DNA of 21,895 nucleotides from Ardenticatenaceae bacterium (GCA_020634215.1 JACKCD010000072.1:1-21895), one strand, 5' to 3'. Shown: positions 1-7,102, numbered from the stretch's first letter. Program-made: numbers and translations. Notes: generated by a model not told the origin, from the letters alone.

Positions 1-1
1 C

Positions 2-1594
2 ACGCGGGTCTATGTGCTGAACGAAGCGATGCAGCCTGTGCCGGTGGGCGTGGTTGGTGAACTCTACATCGGCGGGGTGCAGGTGGGGCATGGCTACCTC
101 AATCGGCCGGAATTGACGGCGGAACGGTTTGTCAAAGACCCGTTTAGCCGCGACCCGAAGGCGACGCTGTACAAAACGGGCGACAATGTGCGCTACCGGC
201 CGGATGGGGCGATTGAATATTTGGGGCGGGCTGACTTCCAGGTGAAACTGCGCGGGCAGCGGGTGGAGTTGGGCGAGATTGAGGCGGCGATTCAGAGCCA
301 CCCGGCGATGAAGCAGGTGCTGGTGGTGGTGCGCGATGAAGGCAACAACGACAAGCGGCTGGTGGCGTACTACACGCTGGCCGAAGGAGCCACCGACCCG
401 GCGACAACCGAACTGCGCGACCATCTGCGCCGCGCCATTCCCGAATTTATGATTCCCAATGCGTTTGTGGCGTTGGCGGCATTCCCCATCACGCCTAATG
501 GCAAGCTGGACAGATCGGCACTGCCAGCACCCAGCTATGCCCGCGAGGAAAGCAACCGCTTTACCGCCCCGCGCAACCCGCTGGAATCCACGCTGGCGGA
601 GCTGTGGCGGCGGGTGCTGAAGGTGGAGAAGGTGAGCGTTTACGACAACTTCTTTGACCTGGGCGGCCATTCGCTGCTGGCACTGCGGCTGTTTGACCAG
701 ATTGCGGCGGAAACGGGGAAGAAGCTGCCGCTGGCAACGCTGTTTGAAGCGCCCACGGTGGCGCAATTGGCGGAACGGCTGGCGGATGATGGATGGGAGC
801 CGAAGTGGTCGGCGCTGGTTCCGATTCAGCCGAAGGGGCATAAACGGCCGTTTTTCCACGTTGCCCCCTATCTCATCAGCGTCTTGAACTTCACCGATTT
901 GAGCAAATATTTGGATCCGGAACGGCCGTTTTACGGCATCCAGCCCCTCGGTTTGGAAGAAGGACAGCCCATTCACACCAACCTCGAAGAAATGGCCGCC
1001 TACTACATCGAGGAAATCAAAACCGTCCAGCCCGAAGGTCCCTACCTCATCGGCGGCCACTGCGCTGGGGCGTGGGTGGCGTATGAAATGGCGTGTCAGC
1101 TTGAGGCGGCCGGCGACAAGGTGGAGTATTTAGGTCTCATCAGCAGCCAATCCCCCACCTATGTCGAACCAGGGCGCAATTCCCTTTCCTACTTGAGCAA
1201 CCGCGCCATGTTCTACCTCAAAGACCGCCGCTTGCTGAACGCGGTGGCGTGGAAGATGAAGATGCAGGCGGAAAGCAAACTGCTGCTGAAATACGGCACG
1301 TCACAGAACCAGCGCATTCAGGCTTTGCGTGATGCCCACGAAGCGGCTTATGATGCCTATGAACCGACGCAGGGGTACACGGGGCCAATGAGCATTGTTC
1401 GCGCTACGGAACAGCTTGCTATCTATGGCGATAATGATGACTGGGTGCGGCTGTGGGAGGATCTGACGACTGGCCCAGTGGAGTACGCGGACGTAGAAGG
1501 GATTCACGCCACGCTGCTGCAAGAGCCGTCGGTGGCGCAGTTGGGGGAACATATGAGGCGGCAGATGGAAACGGCAAGAGAGCAACTGAGTTGA
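2..1594 (+). CDS. Non-ribosomal peptide synthetase, C-terminal part (A-PCP-TE), 5' truncated by window edge
   Basis: This is the last part of an NRPS termination module; the frame is open from base 2, so the start lies outside the window. Residues are counted from the codon at 14. Residues 1-165 are the end of an adenylation domain: YKTGD and GRADFQVKLRGQRVELGEIE (core A7/A8) and NGKLDR, which carries the invariant A10 lysine. Residues ~185-255 are a carrier domain with FFDLGGHSLLAL, where Ser220 would take phosphopantetheine. Residues ~270-520 are a type I thioesterase that would release the peptide by hydrolysis or cyclisation. Its nucleophile elbow reads GGHCAGA, so Cys350 replaces the usual serine; GIHATLL (His498) is the likely catalytic histidine. 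The substrate-specificity residues lie upstream, so the amino acid cannot be predicted. No other biosynthetic gene follows, so this is probably the right-hand border of the cluster. Confidence 0.95.
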   Translation, partial: TRVYVLNEAMQPVPVGVVGELYIGGVQVGHGYLNRPELTAERFVKDPFSRDPKATLYKTGDNVRYRPDGAIEYLGRADFQVKLRGQRVELGEIEAAIQSHPAMKQVLVVVRDEGNNDKRLVAYYTLAEGATDPATTELRDHLRRAIPEFMIPNAFVALAAFPITPNGKLDRSALPAPSYAREESNRFTAPRNPLESTLAELWRRVLKVEKVSVYDNFFDLGGHSLLALRLFDQIAAETGKKLPLATLFEAPTVAQLAERLADDGWEPKWSALVPIQPKGHKRPFFHVAPYLISVLNFTDLSKYLDPERPFYGIQPLGLEEGQPIHTNLEEMAAYYIEEIKTVQPEGPYLIGGHCAGAWVAYEMACQLEAAGDKVEYLGLISSQSPTYVEPGRNSLSYLSNRAMFYLKDRRLLNAVAWKMKMQAESKLLLKYGTSQNQRIQALRDAHEAAYDAYEPTQGYTGPMSIVRATEQLAIYGDNDDWVRLWEDLTTGPVEYADVEGIHATLLQEPSVAQLGEHMRRQMETAREQLS

Positions 1595-1610
1595 GTTTGG
1601 GTTGAGGGGA

Positions 1611-1650
1611 AACGGCCGTTCTCTTTGAGGGGAAAACGGCCGTTTTTGTA
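1611..1650 (+). terminator. Tandem palindromic terminator after the NRPS
   Basis: Two copies of the palindrome AACGGCCGTT (1611-1620 and 1635-1644) sit 24 bp apart inside a direct repeat of roughly GAGGGGAAACGGCCGTT. The second is preceded by AAAA and followed by a T run, giving a short GC-rich hairpin with a U tail. It starts 16 bp after the NRPS stop. The terminator role is inferred from position and structure. Confidence 0.6.
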
Positions 1651-1742
1651 TTCAAAAGAAACTGCTTAACGTTTGTTCCCTTAGGGGAGCAGCAAAAACA
1701 GCTTGTTACTCCTTAATCTCTGCTTGAAAAAAGCCGGAAGGT

Positions 1743-3103
1743 TTAAGGTTTACGTTTGACAGACAAGGGCAAATAGTTTACCCAAATACATCTTTCAGAA
1801 GGAGGCGACTGAAATGGGTTCACCCCATTCGCCGCAATGATATACCAAGATGTTGCTACCGCCTCGGGCGTGGGCTGTTGTATCCCACCCGTTATAAAGT
1901 TCGGCAACCCGCTTGCTTGCCCACCAAACGCAGGCGTGATAACTTTACCCAACTCATTCATATAGTATTCCCACCGATTCGTTTGTTCAGCCATATAATA
2001 CGCTGTCGCCATTTGAGCCGTCCCCTCAACATACAGCCAGTTTAATTCCGATTCAAAGGCCGCAAAGCCATCTACAGGAACCAAATCTTCGTGACCCTCA
2101 TCACGATACCAAATTTCGCTAATCTGAAGAATACTATTCGTTAATTCCTTATGCGTTGAGTTGTTAACTGCAAATTCTATTCTTGTAATTGGCCCAAGGG
2201 GTTCCTTATTATCCGGCAAGAAATCTGAAAACTCTCCATACGGAATGGCGAATTCTTTCCAACCTACAAAATCTAGGTTGATTTTGTCATGCCAGAAAAC
2301 ATCGCGTCTATGATCTGTTCCTACTGGCTCGCCATAGAACTTTACTTCAAAGCGGTTATTACTGCCATCTCCATACACTTTAAATGAATAAAGAAATTGA
2401 TCTGAAACGTTCAAATCGATATCACGTTCACGAAAAATCAAGAACCAAGCATCATTTTCGTCCCAAGAATAATTAACTTCAAGATCATAATTTTCGTAGG
2501 TTTGCTTTCGAGCAAGTGAGACCTTGATACTATCATTCTGATCCCACTGATCTGAACGCCAATACCAATCGCCTTCATTGCTGCCTTCGCCTTCAACTGG
2601 CCGATCAAAGGCTTCAATTAAGTAGCGGTCTTGGGTGCGGGCTAGCCGATTCTGAGCTAGATAAAGAATGCCTTGATAATAGTTCCCCAAAGATAAATAT
2701 CCCCATGATATATTGTCGAGAGGTACACCATACTTATTTGCATTTCCAATCCGGAAACAGCCAGCATGAGGTACCCAAACCTCCTGATTGATCCAACGAA
2801 GGATAGATTCTTGAGCAATTTCCGCTTCACTCCCTAATCCATGTAACGCGCCATAAACATCAATGTGACCTTCAGGATGCCATTCTTTTCTCAACTGATA
2901 TTGCTTGTCGTATCCAACATAAATACCATCCGCCGGGGTTATATTTTCCAAACAGGTAAACCATGTAGTCAGCCTATCAATTAGGGCATCGTATTGGTTG
3001 TCATTGGTCACACTTTTGTAGTATTTTAGGGCAACAAGTAGCCATGCATTGTCGCCAATCCAAAAATCATTTCTGGCCTCATCATTCACGGCAAGGGGTA
3101 TAG
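1743..3103 (-). pseudogene. Six-hairpin glycosidase-like exported protein, C-terminal fragment (gene split by IS3 element)
   Basis: This is the 3' part of a gene whose 5' part lies at 4449-4858 on the other side of an IS3-family element. The host sequence resumes at about 3103; the open frame upstream of that is IS sequence. It starts NDEARNDFWIGDNAWLL and runs on with helical, aromatic-rich sequence typical of alpha/alpha-toroid (six-hairpin) sugar-active enzymes. It is then interrupted by a beta-rich stretch of about 170 residues (EGDWYWRSDQW to ISEIWYRDEG) resembling a galactose-binding/CBM11- or CIA30-like jelly roll. It returns to toroid-like helices (LNWLYVEGTAQMATAYYMAEQ to SWYIIAANGVNPFQ). 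I cannot name the substrate. Codon use and base composition are more A+T-rich than in the flanking genes and the AACGGCCGTT repeat is absent, which suggests acquisition by transfer. It cannot be made with its signal peptide in the present state. Confidence 0.75.
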
Positions 3104-3123
3104 TGACCCCCAATGTCAAGACC
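3104..3123 (-). repeat. IS3 terminal inverted repeat, orfB-side end
   Basis: TGACCCCCAATGTCAAGACC pairs imperfectly (14/20) with the end at 4429-4448. The flanking bases 3099-3103 (TATAG) are repeated at 4450-4454 as the target duplication. Confidence 0.75.
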
Positions 3124-3172
3124 ATAAAGGGACATATATAAGGTGGATCAAGTAGACATAAACAACAAGTTT

Positions 3173-3256
3173 GGCTCCCGCACGAACTGCCTGTTGGCAC
3201 CTTACCATCGGGGAGCGGGAGCCTCGCTTTTGCTACTTTTGGCGAGTCAAAAGTAG
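3173..3256. repeat. Two nested-type inverted repeats in the 3' non-coding part of the IS
   Basis: GGCTCCCG (3173-3180) pairs with CGGGAGCC (3216-3223). Just inside it CTACTTTT (3233-3240) pairs with AAAAGTAG (3249-3256). They lie between the orfB stop (3264) and the IS end, and could stop transcription of the transposase or shield it from outside transcription. The role is inferred. Confidence 0.5.
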
Positions 3257-3263
3257 GATGGCT

Positions 3264-4046
3264 TTAACTGATAAAATGTACGTCGGCCGGGACACGGTAA
3301 CCAAGATGCTGATGAGGCCGCTGGGTATTGTAAAAGAGAAAGTAGTTTTGCAGCCCTGCTTCAAGGTCAGGTACTGTCTCATACTCTTTGAGGTAAATGT
3401 CCTCATATTTGAGACTACGCCACAGGCGCTCGATAAAGATGTTGTCCAAAGCTCGACCACGCCCATCCATGCTAATTTGGATGCCAGCTTGGGTCAAAGA
3501 AGTGGTAAAGTCATGAGCCGTAAACTGAACCCCCTGGTCAGTATTAAAAATCACAGGCTGGGCATCATGCAAAGCTTGCTGTAAAGCCAGCACACAGAAC
3601 CAGCCGTCCAAGGTGTTAGATAGTTGCCAACTAATCACATAACGACTAAACCAGTCGATGATGGCAACGAGATACATAAACCCTTGCGCGAGGGGAATGT
3701 AGGTAATATCAGCACTCCAAACCTGATTTGGCCGTACAATGGGTAGGTTTCGCAGCAGATAAGGATAGATTTTGTGTTGTTTAGCGGTGACAGTTGTCTG
3801 TGGCTGCGGATAAATGGCTTGCAGACCCATCATATGCAACAAGCGGTAGATACGCTTGCGGTTGACTTGATAGCCAGCTTGTTGCAAGCAAGCGGTCATT
3901 TTGCGATAGCCATAGAAAGGCGTTTGGGTATATTGTTTATCAAGTAAGCGCATCAGTTCCAGATTCAAAGGCGATTCGGTCGCTGGTTTATAATAGAAAG
4001 CTGAGCGACTTAGGCCAAGTAAGCGGCACTGCTGGCGAATACTCAA
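3264..4046 (-). CDS. IS3-family transposase OrfB (DDE integrase)
   Basis: This is the catalytic half of the IS3 transposase, which cuts and joins the element's ends as an OrfAB fusion. It opens with SIRQQCRLLGLSRSAFYY, the usual OrfB entry motif, followed by an HTH_21-like region. The integrase core (rve) shows all three acidic residues: D in VWSADITYIPL, D in IFNTDQGVQF, and E in FIERLWRSLKYED. The C-terminus QRPHQHLGYRVPADV is the standard end of the family. The 260-residue reading from the TTG at 4046 is conventional. The frame is open back to 4109, and residues such as RQLIDPTHPALS upstream of 4046 also match the family, so the real product probably starts inside orfA by frame change at the A9 run (4102-4110). 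Confidence 0.93.
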   Translation of the reverse strand: MSIRQQCRLLGLSRSAFYYKPATESPLNLELMRLLDKQYTQTPFYGYRKMTACLQQAGYQVNRKRIYRLLHMMGLQAIYPQPQTTVTAKQHKIYPYLLRNLPIVRPNQVWSADITYIPLAQGFMYLVAIIDWFSRYVISWQLSNTLDGWFCVLALQQALHDAQPVIFNTDQGVQFTAHDFTTSLTQAGIQISMDGRGRALDNIFIERLWRSLKYEDIYLKEYETVPDLEAGLQNYFLFYNTQRPHQHLGYRVPADVHFIS

Positions 4047-4083
4047 GGCCGGGTGCGTTGGGTCAATGAGTTGGCGTTTGGCC

Positions 4084-4374
4084 TCAGGTGAGGGGGGCAG
4101 CTTTTTTTTTCAGCCACTCCAATTCCATTTTGAGCCGCCCAATTTGCTCGTAGAGTTCAGCTTCTTGTTCAGCCTGCTGCTGTTTTTGACGGCCATTTGT
4201 TCGTTGGAAAAGAGCTGGGCCGTCCTCAAGCAACTGCCGTTTCCACTGGCTGACTTGATTGGGATGAAGTTGGCGAGTGGTAGCGATTTGATTAATGGTT
4301 TGCGTTCCTTTAGCCGCTTCCAGGGCAACTTGAAACTTGAACTGCATACTGTATTGCGTTCGTTTTTTTGTCAT
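4084..4374 (-). CDS. IS3-family transposase OrfA (HTH protein)
   Basis: This is the small DNA-binding half of the transposase, which recognises the inverted repeats. It begins MTKKRTQYSMQFKFQVALEA, the usual start of the HTH_Tnp_1 family. The HTH follows (TINQIATTRQLHPNQVSQWK) and then a leucine-zipper-like helix, GRLKMELEWLKKKA. I chose the ATG at 4374 because GGAGG lies 8 bases upstream; a GTG at 4389 would add five residues. It ends just after a run of nine A (minus strand), a slippery site of the kind IS3 elements use to make the OrfAB fusion. By my count orfB lies in the +1 (equivalently -2) frame here rather than the usual -1 frame. Confidence 0.9.
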   Translation of the reverse strand: MTKKRTQYSMQFKFQVALEAAKGTQTINQIATTRQLHPNQVSQWKRQLLEDGPALFQRTNGRQKQQQAEQEAELYEQIGRLKMELEWLKKKAAPLT

Positions 4375-4428
4375 CGAACTGTCCTCCACAAAGGTGAGAT
4401 ATTTTACTTGAAATCCACCTTATTCTGT

Positions 4429-4448
4429 GGTCCAGTTTTTGGGGTTCA
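4429..4448 (-). repeat. IS3 terminal inverted repeat, orfA-side end
   Basis: Read on the minus strand it is TGAACCCCAAAAACTGGACC, a start typical of IS3-family ends. It matches the other end at 14 of 20 positions. Confidence 0.78.
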
Positions 4449-4858
4449 TTATAGGGTTCCCCAGTTCTAGGGTTAAGGAATTGTTGGAAACCACCTTCGC
4501 AGCAGTCAATACATTGATGCTTATTTGATTCAAATACGTCAAAAATTTGACGTGCTCGTTCTAGTTCTCCTTCAATGACAAAGGCTAGGGCTACCATGGC
4601 ATTTGAATAGGTCGTTGTAAAGGCATCTTTTGGATCGCTATACTCAAAAATAGGCACAAGCCCTGGCGGTTGTTGCTGATCTTGAAGATGTTTGAGGAAT
4701 AAGATCATTTCTCCTATATTTTCATCAAAATCAACATAATTTGATGGGACAAGTTTTGGTTTTACAGGGTTAGCAGCGAGGCTGGCGTGTGTGCCTAGGA
4801 GAAGGAAACAACCCAAAATGCCGATTATTCCAATTGATTTGAACCAAAGGTTTGACAT
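4449..4858 (-). pseudogene. Six-hairpin glycosidase-like exported protein, N-terminal fragment (gene split by IS3 element)
   Basis: This is the 5' part of the gene continued at 1743-3103. The ATG at 4858 has a strong AAGGAGG ribosome site 7 bases upstream. Residues 1-29 are a signal peptide (KSIGIIGILGCFLLLGTHASLAA), so the product would be exported. The mature part (ENIGEMILFLKHLQDQQ, TTTYSNAMVALAFVIEGELERA, CIDCCEGGFQQFLNPRTGEPY) resembles the first helical hairpins of an alpha/alpha-toroid. The reading is truncated at the IS; translation would run on into IS sequence and stop at 4310. If the IS and one TATAG copy are removed, the two host fragments are still one nucleotide out of frame by my count, so either an older frameshift exists or the boundary is more complex. 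Confidence 0.75.
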
Positions 4859-4978
4859 GACTAGACCTCCTTGCCTGTCGTATTTGTGCTTCAAACAGCA
4901 CGGCTGAAACACAAAATCGGATGGAACGTTTTGACAGCAAAAATCATGCACGATTTGTTTTGATTATAGCAAAAGCGG

Positions 4979-5019
4979 TTCCGAATAAGCGTAATTGGCA
5001 TTCCGAAAGTTCGGAATGC
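4979..5019. promoter_or_regulatory. Inverted-repeat operator candidate between the split gene and the CBM9 regulator
   Basis: GCATTCCGAA (4998-5007) and TTCGGAATGC (5010-5019) form a perfect 10-bp inverted repeat with a 2-base centre, and a third TTCCGAA lies at 4979-4985. The tiny loop favours a dimer-binding operator over an RNA hairpin. It lies 34-55 bases upstream of the regulator start and 121-161 bases from the start of the divergent exported gene, so it could serve both. The binding protein is inferred to be the regulator at 5053. Confidence 0.6.
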
Positions 5020-5052
5020 ATTTCTGAATCTTTGGAGCGGAGGATTGTTAGG

Positions 5053-6177
5053 ATGGGAAAGACATTGAATAGTCGGCGATTTGGTCAGTTGTTGTCAACG
5101 GCCGTGAAAAGGATTGCAGCTCATGAAGATAAAAATATCGCTCTCATACAAGATGAAATTGGTTATTCGCTGCGAAAAAAAAACGGTGCTACCTATGAAG
5201 GGGGTTCCATTATCGAGCATTGGCGCAAAGGCAATTTGCCGCCAGATTTAGCCATTACCTTTACTTTAGCCAAAACATTGGCTACCAAGAAGGGACTCGA
5301 ACCGGATGAATGCGAGACGTTTTTAAACTATGCTGGTTATCCTAATCCCGCATCAGCTTGCCAAGAAATCTTTTCACAGCCTTCTGTCGAAGGGGAAGAG
5401 CCAATTCAGCCAAGTCCATCAGGAAAAAGCATCGCTGCTGAGAAAGATGGCAAGCCAACTCTTATGGTCAATATTGCTCTCAATCAGCGCACCCTCATTG
5501 TGGCAATCATTGCTGTGCTTACAGTTATAGTTGTCGGTGTTTATCTGTGGCAGTTTCGGGTTGGAGAAAAAGTAGGAGCAGGACAGAACCCATTTCTGCT
5601 AGAGGCTGTTTATGCGGAAGAGAGGCCAGAGATTAACGGCCGTTTAGACGATGCAGTTTGGGACAAAGCGCAATCAATTCTTTTTGCCAGACACCCGGAA
5701 ATTAATGACGGGACAACGGCCGTTGTTAAATTTTTGTGGGATGAAGCATATTTGTATGTTGGCGTTGACGTTAACGACACACAGGTTGAGGGTGCTGGAG
5801 AAACGCCTTGGGATAGTGATTCCATTTCCGTTGTAGTTGAAAATGGTGGGCGACTTTTAGAATATCGACACAGTTTAATTGATGAGATAAAAGTCGATAG
5901 AGCCGGAGATGCTTTAAGTGTCCATTGGCTTAAAGCAAATAGCAGTTTTAATGATCCATCAAATTTAGATGGTGGTTACCTGATAGAAATGCGAATTCCG
6001 CTGGTTTCTACTCCTGTCGAGAATGATATTATCAGCATTGATTTGCTGTCTGTTGATCACGATAAGAACCCTAATGGAGCTTACAATAGCTCTAAAACAA
6101 TTTTCTCCAAGAAATTTTGGGATGGTGATCAGACTGTAGATGAAGCAAATGGGGTTCTGCGCTTTATTCGTGAATAA
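5053..6177 (+). CDS. Membrane-tethered HTH-like regulator with extracytoplasmic CBM9-like domain
   Basis: The product has 374 residues. I start it at the ATG at 5053, with GGAGCGGAGG about 8-17 bases upstream; the frame is open further back but that part carries the inverted repeat. Residues 1-105 are a soluble helical region (FGQLLSTAVKRIAAHEDKNIA, IIEHWRKGNLPPDLAITFTL, ETFLNYAGYP) that looks like an HTH-type N-terminal module. Residues ~106-145 are a polar linker. Residues ~147-168 form a single hydrophobic helix (LIVAIIAVLTVIVVGVYLW). Residues ~180-374 match the CBM9-like fold: PEINGRLDDAVWDKA, FLWDEAYLYVGVDVND and WDSDSISVVVENGG. The layout (DNA-binding inside, sugar-binding outside) resembles ToxR/CadC one-component sensors. 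The simplest guess is that it senses a carbohydrate and controls the divergent exported glycosidase-like gene. The HTH assignment is weaker than the CBM9 one. Confidence 0.75.
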   Translation: MGKTLNSRRFGQLLSTAVKRIAAHEDKNIALIQDEIGYSLRKKNGATYEGGSIIEHWRKGNLPPDLAITFTLAKTLATKKGLEPDECETFLNYAGYPNPASACQEIFSQPSVEGEEPIQPSPSGKSIAAEKDGKPTLMVNIALNQRTLIVAIIAVLTVIVVGVYLWQFRVGEKVGAGQNPFLLEAVYAEERPEINGRLDDAVWDKAQSILFARHPEINDGTTAVVKFLWDEAYLYVGVDVNDTQVEGAGETPWDSDSISVVVENGGRLLEYRHSLIDEIKVDRAGDALSVHWLKANSSFNDPSNLDGGYLIEMRIPLVSTPVENDIISIDLLSVDHDKNPNGAYNSSKTIFSKKFWDGDQTVDEANGVLRFIRE

Positions 6178-6269
6178 GGTTGCCATTCACGGAGACGTTG
6201 GGGAAACATTATAAGATAGCAGATGGAAACGGCCGTTAAAAGCCATCAAGCATAATGAATACACGGAAA

Positions 6270-6291
6270 GCGGCCAATGTGGCCGCATTTT
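6270..6291 (+). terminator. Rho-independent terminator after the CBM9 regulator
   Basis: GCGGCCA (6270-6276), loop ATG, TGGCCGC (6280-6286), then ATTTTT. The 7-bp GC-rich stem with a T run lies 93 bases after the stop. One AACGGCCGTT copy (6228) lies between. I see no gene in 6178-6459. Confidence 0.8.
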
Positions 6292-6459
6292 TATCCGGTT
6301 TTTCACACGCTTTTTTGCATGTGGGGGCTTTCCATTCACATCTTTTAAGGTATTCTGTAATCTATCTTGTGTACAGTACAAGTCTGTGAGCAACGCTAAA
6401 TTCTAAACTTGCTCTTTGCCAGGTCGGTGAGAGTACAGTGTATGTCTGTTGGAGATAAA

Positions 6460-6873
6460 ATGGCTATTGAATGGGAAACAAAATACGAAACCGGCGAAGA
6501 CCGAATTGATAAGCAACACCAAAATCTGTTCCAGATGATCAACAGCATTGAGCAAATGTTGAAAATGCCCCAAGTCGAAGAAGAAAAATTGAAAGACGTG
6601 CTGCGTTTCTTAACCAACTATACCCGCATCCATTTTGTCTATGAAGAATTTTGCATGGCGCGGGTCAAGTGTCCTCTAGCCGAGAAGAACATGGTGGCGC
6701 ACGACAAGTTTATGGAGGCACTGAAAGATGTTGAACGGCGCTTTCGCAGCGAGGGTGCTTCACGAGCACTGCTGGTGGACATTTATGACATGGCTTCGGA
6801 GTGGTTGGTGAAGCATATTTGCAAAATTGACACGGAACTAAAGCCAGCGATGCGGGCTCACGGGGAGCTGTAG
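6460..6873 (+). CDS. Bacteriohemerythrin, one iron-ligand His replaced
   Basis: A single-domain, 137-residue hemerythrin, the usual size for bacterial forms, expected to bind O2 at a di-iron site in a four-helix bundle in the cytoplasm. The ATG at 6460 gives the standard MAIEW start and has GGAG five bases upstream; an in-frame ATG at 6442 is less likely. Ligands visible: His20 (DKQH), His58 and Glu62 (HFVYEE), His81 (AHDKF), His119 and Asp124 (HICKID). The family normally has a further His four residues before His81, but here that position is Asn77. The site may therefore have an open coordination position, giving altered O2 or NO chemistry. Three cysteines (65, 71, 121) are also present. 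It appears monocistronic. Confidence 0.93.
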   Translation: MAIEWETKYETGEDRIDKQHQNLFQMINSIEQMLKMPQVEEEKLKDVLRFLTNYTRIHFVYEEFCMARVKCPLAEKNMVAHDKFMEALKDVERRFRSEGASRALLVDIYDMASEWLVKHICKIDTELKPAMRAHGEL

Positions 6874-6956
6874 CCAGCTAATCTGCCCAGGAAGATAAGG
6901 GGGCAAAACGGCCGTTTTTCGCCCTCGCCCATAAACCAAGAAACAAGTCCACAGAG

Positions 6957-6982
6957 GGTCTGCCGTGCACGCAGACCTTTTT
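6957..6982 (+). terminator. Rho-independent terminator after the hemerythrin gene
   Basis: GGTCTGC (6957-6963), 7-base loop, GCAGACC (6971-6977), TTTTT. An AACGGCCGTT copy followed by TTT (6907-6918) lies between it and the stop and might act as a first weak terminator. Confidence 0.8.
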
Positions 6983-7044
6983 GTATTTCACATCCCACAT
7001 CTTGTATAGAAAATTCATTTGATCCGCCACAAAATCCAAAACCC

Positions 7045-7070
7045 TGAAACTTTTACTGCTATACTGCGTA
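7045..7070 (+). promoter_or_regulatory. ECF (sigma-W-type) promoter of the sigma/anti-sigma operon
   Basis: TGAAAC (7045-7050), 16 bases, CGTA (7067-7070), 33 bases before the sigma-factor start. This is the known consensus and spacing of Bacillus sigma-W-type ECF promoters, so the sigma factor probably transcribes its own operon. Recognition by this particular sigma is inferred. Confidence 0.7.
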
Positions 7071-7102
7071 ATAGTGAGTGAATAATCAGGAGATTGGAAA
7101 CG

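Larger units (their letters stand above)
3104..4448 (-). mobile_element. IS3-family insertion sequence, complete (about 1345 bp)
   Basis: The element has two minus-strand ORFs in the usual IS3 order: orfA with an HTH and orfB with the DDE integrase. Imperfect terminal inverted repeats are visible: the left end TGACCCCCAATGTCAAGACC (3104-3123) against the complement of the right end, TGAACCCCAAAAACTGGACC (4429-4448), with 14 of 20 matches. A target duplication TATAG flanks it at 3099-3103 and 4450-4454; the match is offset by one base from the inverted-repeat tip, so the true ends may be 3103 and 4449. The element sits inside the glycosidase-like gene and is transcribed in the same direction as it. 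All parts look intact, so it may be recent and still mobile. Confidence 0.88.

Noticed and set aside
3171..3584. 137-residue plus-strand ORF over the IS end
   Set aside because: It lies antisense to orfB of the IS3 element, has no ribosome site or recognisable domain, and mirrors a clearly coding strand.
4066..4470. 134-residue plus-strand ORF across orfA
   Set aside because: It is antisense to the transposase orfA; the frame is open only because the opposite strand is coding.
6366..6382. CTTGT-GTACAGT-ACAAG as an operator before the hemerythrin gene
   Set aside because: Arms are only 5 bp with an asymmetric centre; this is too weak to list without comparative support.
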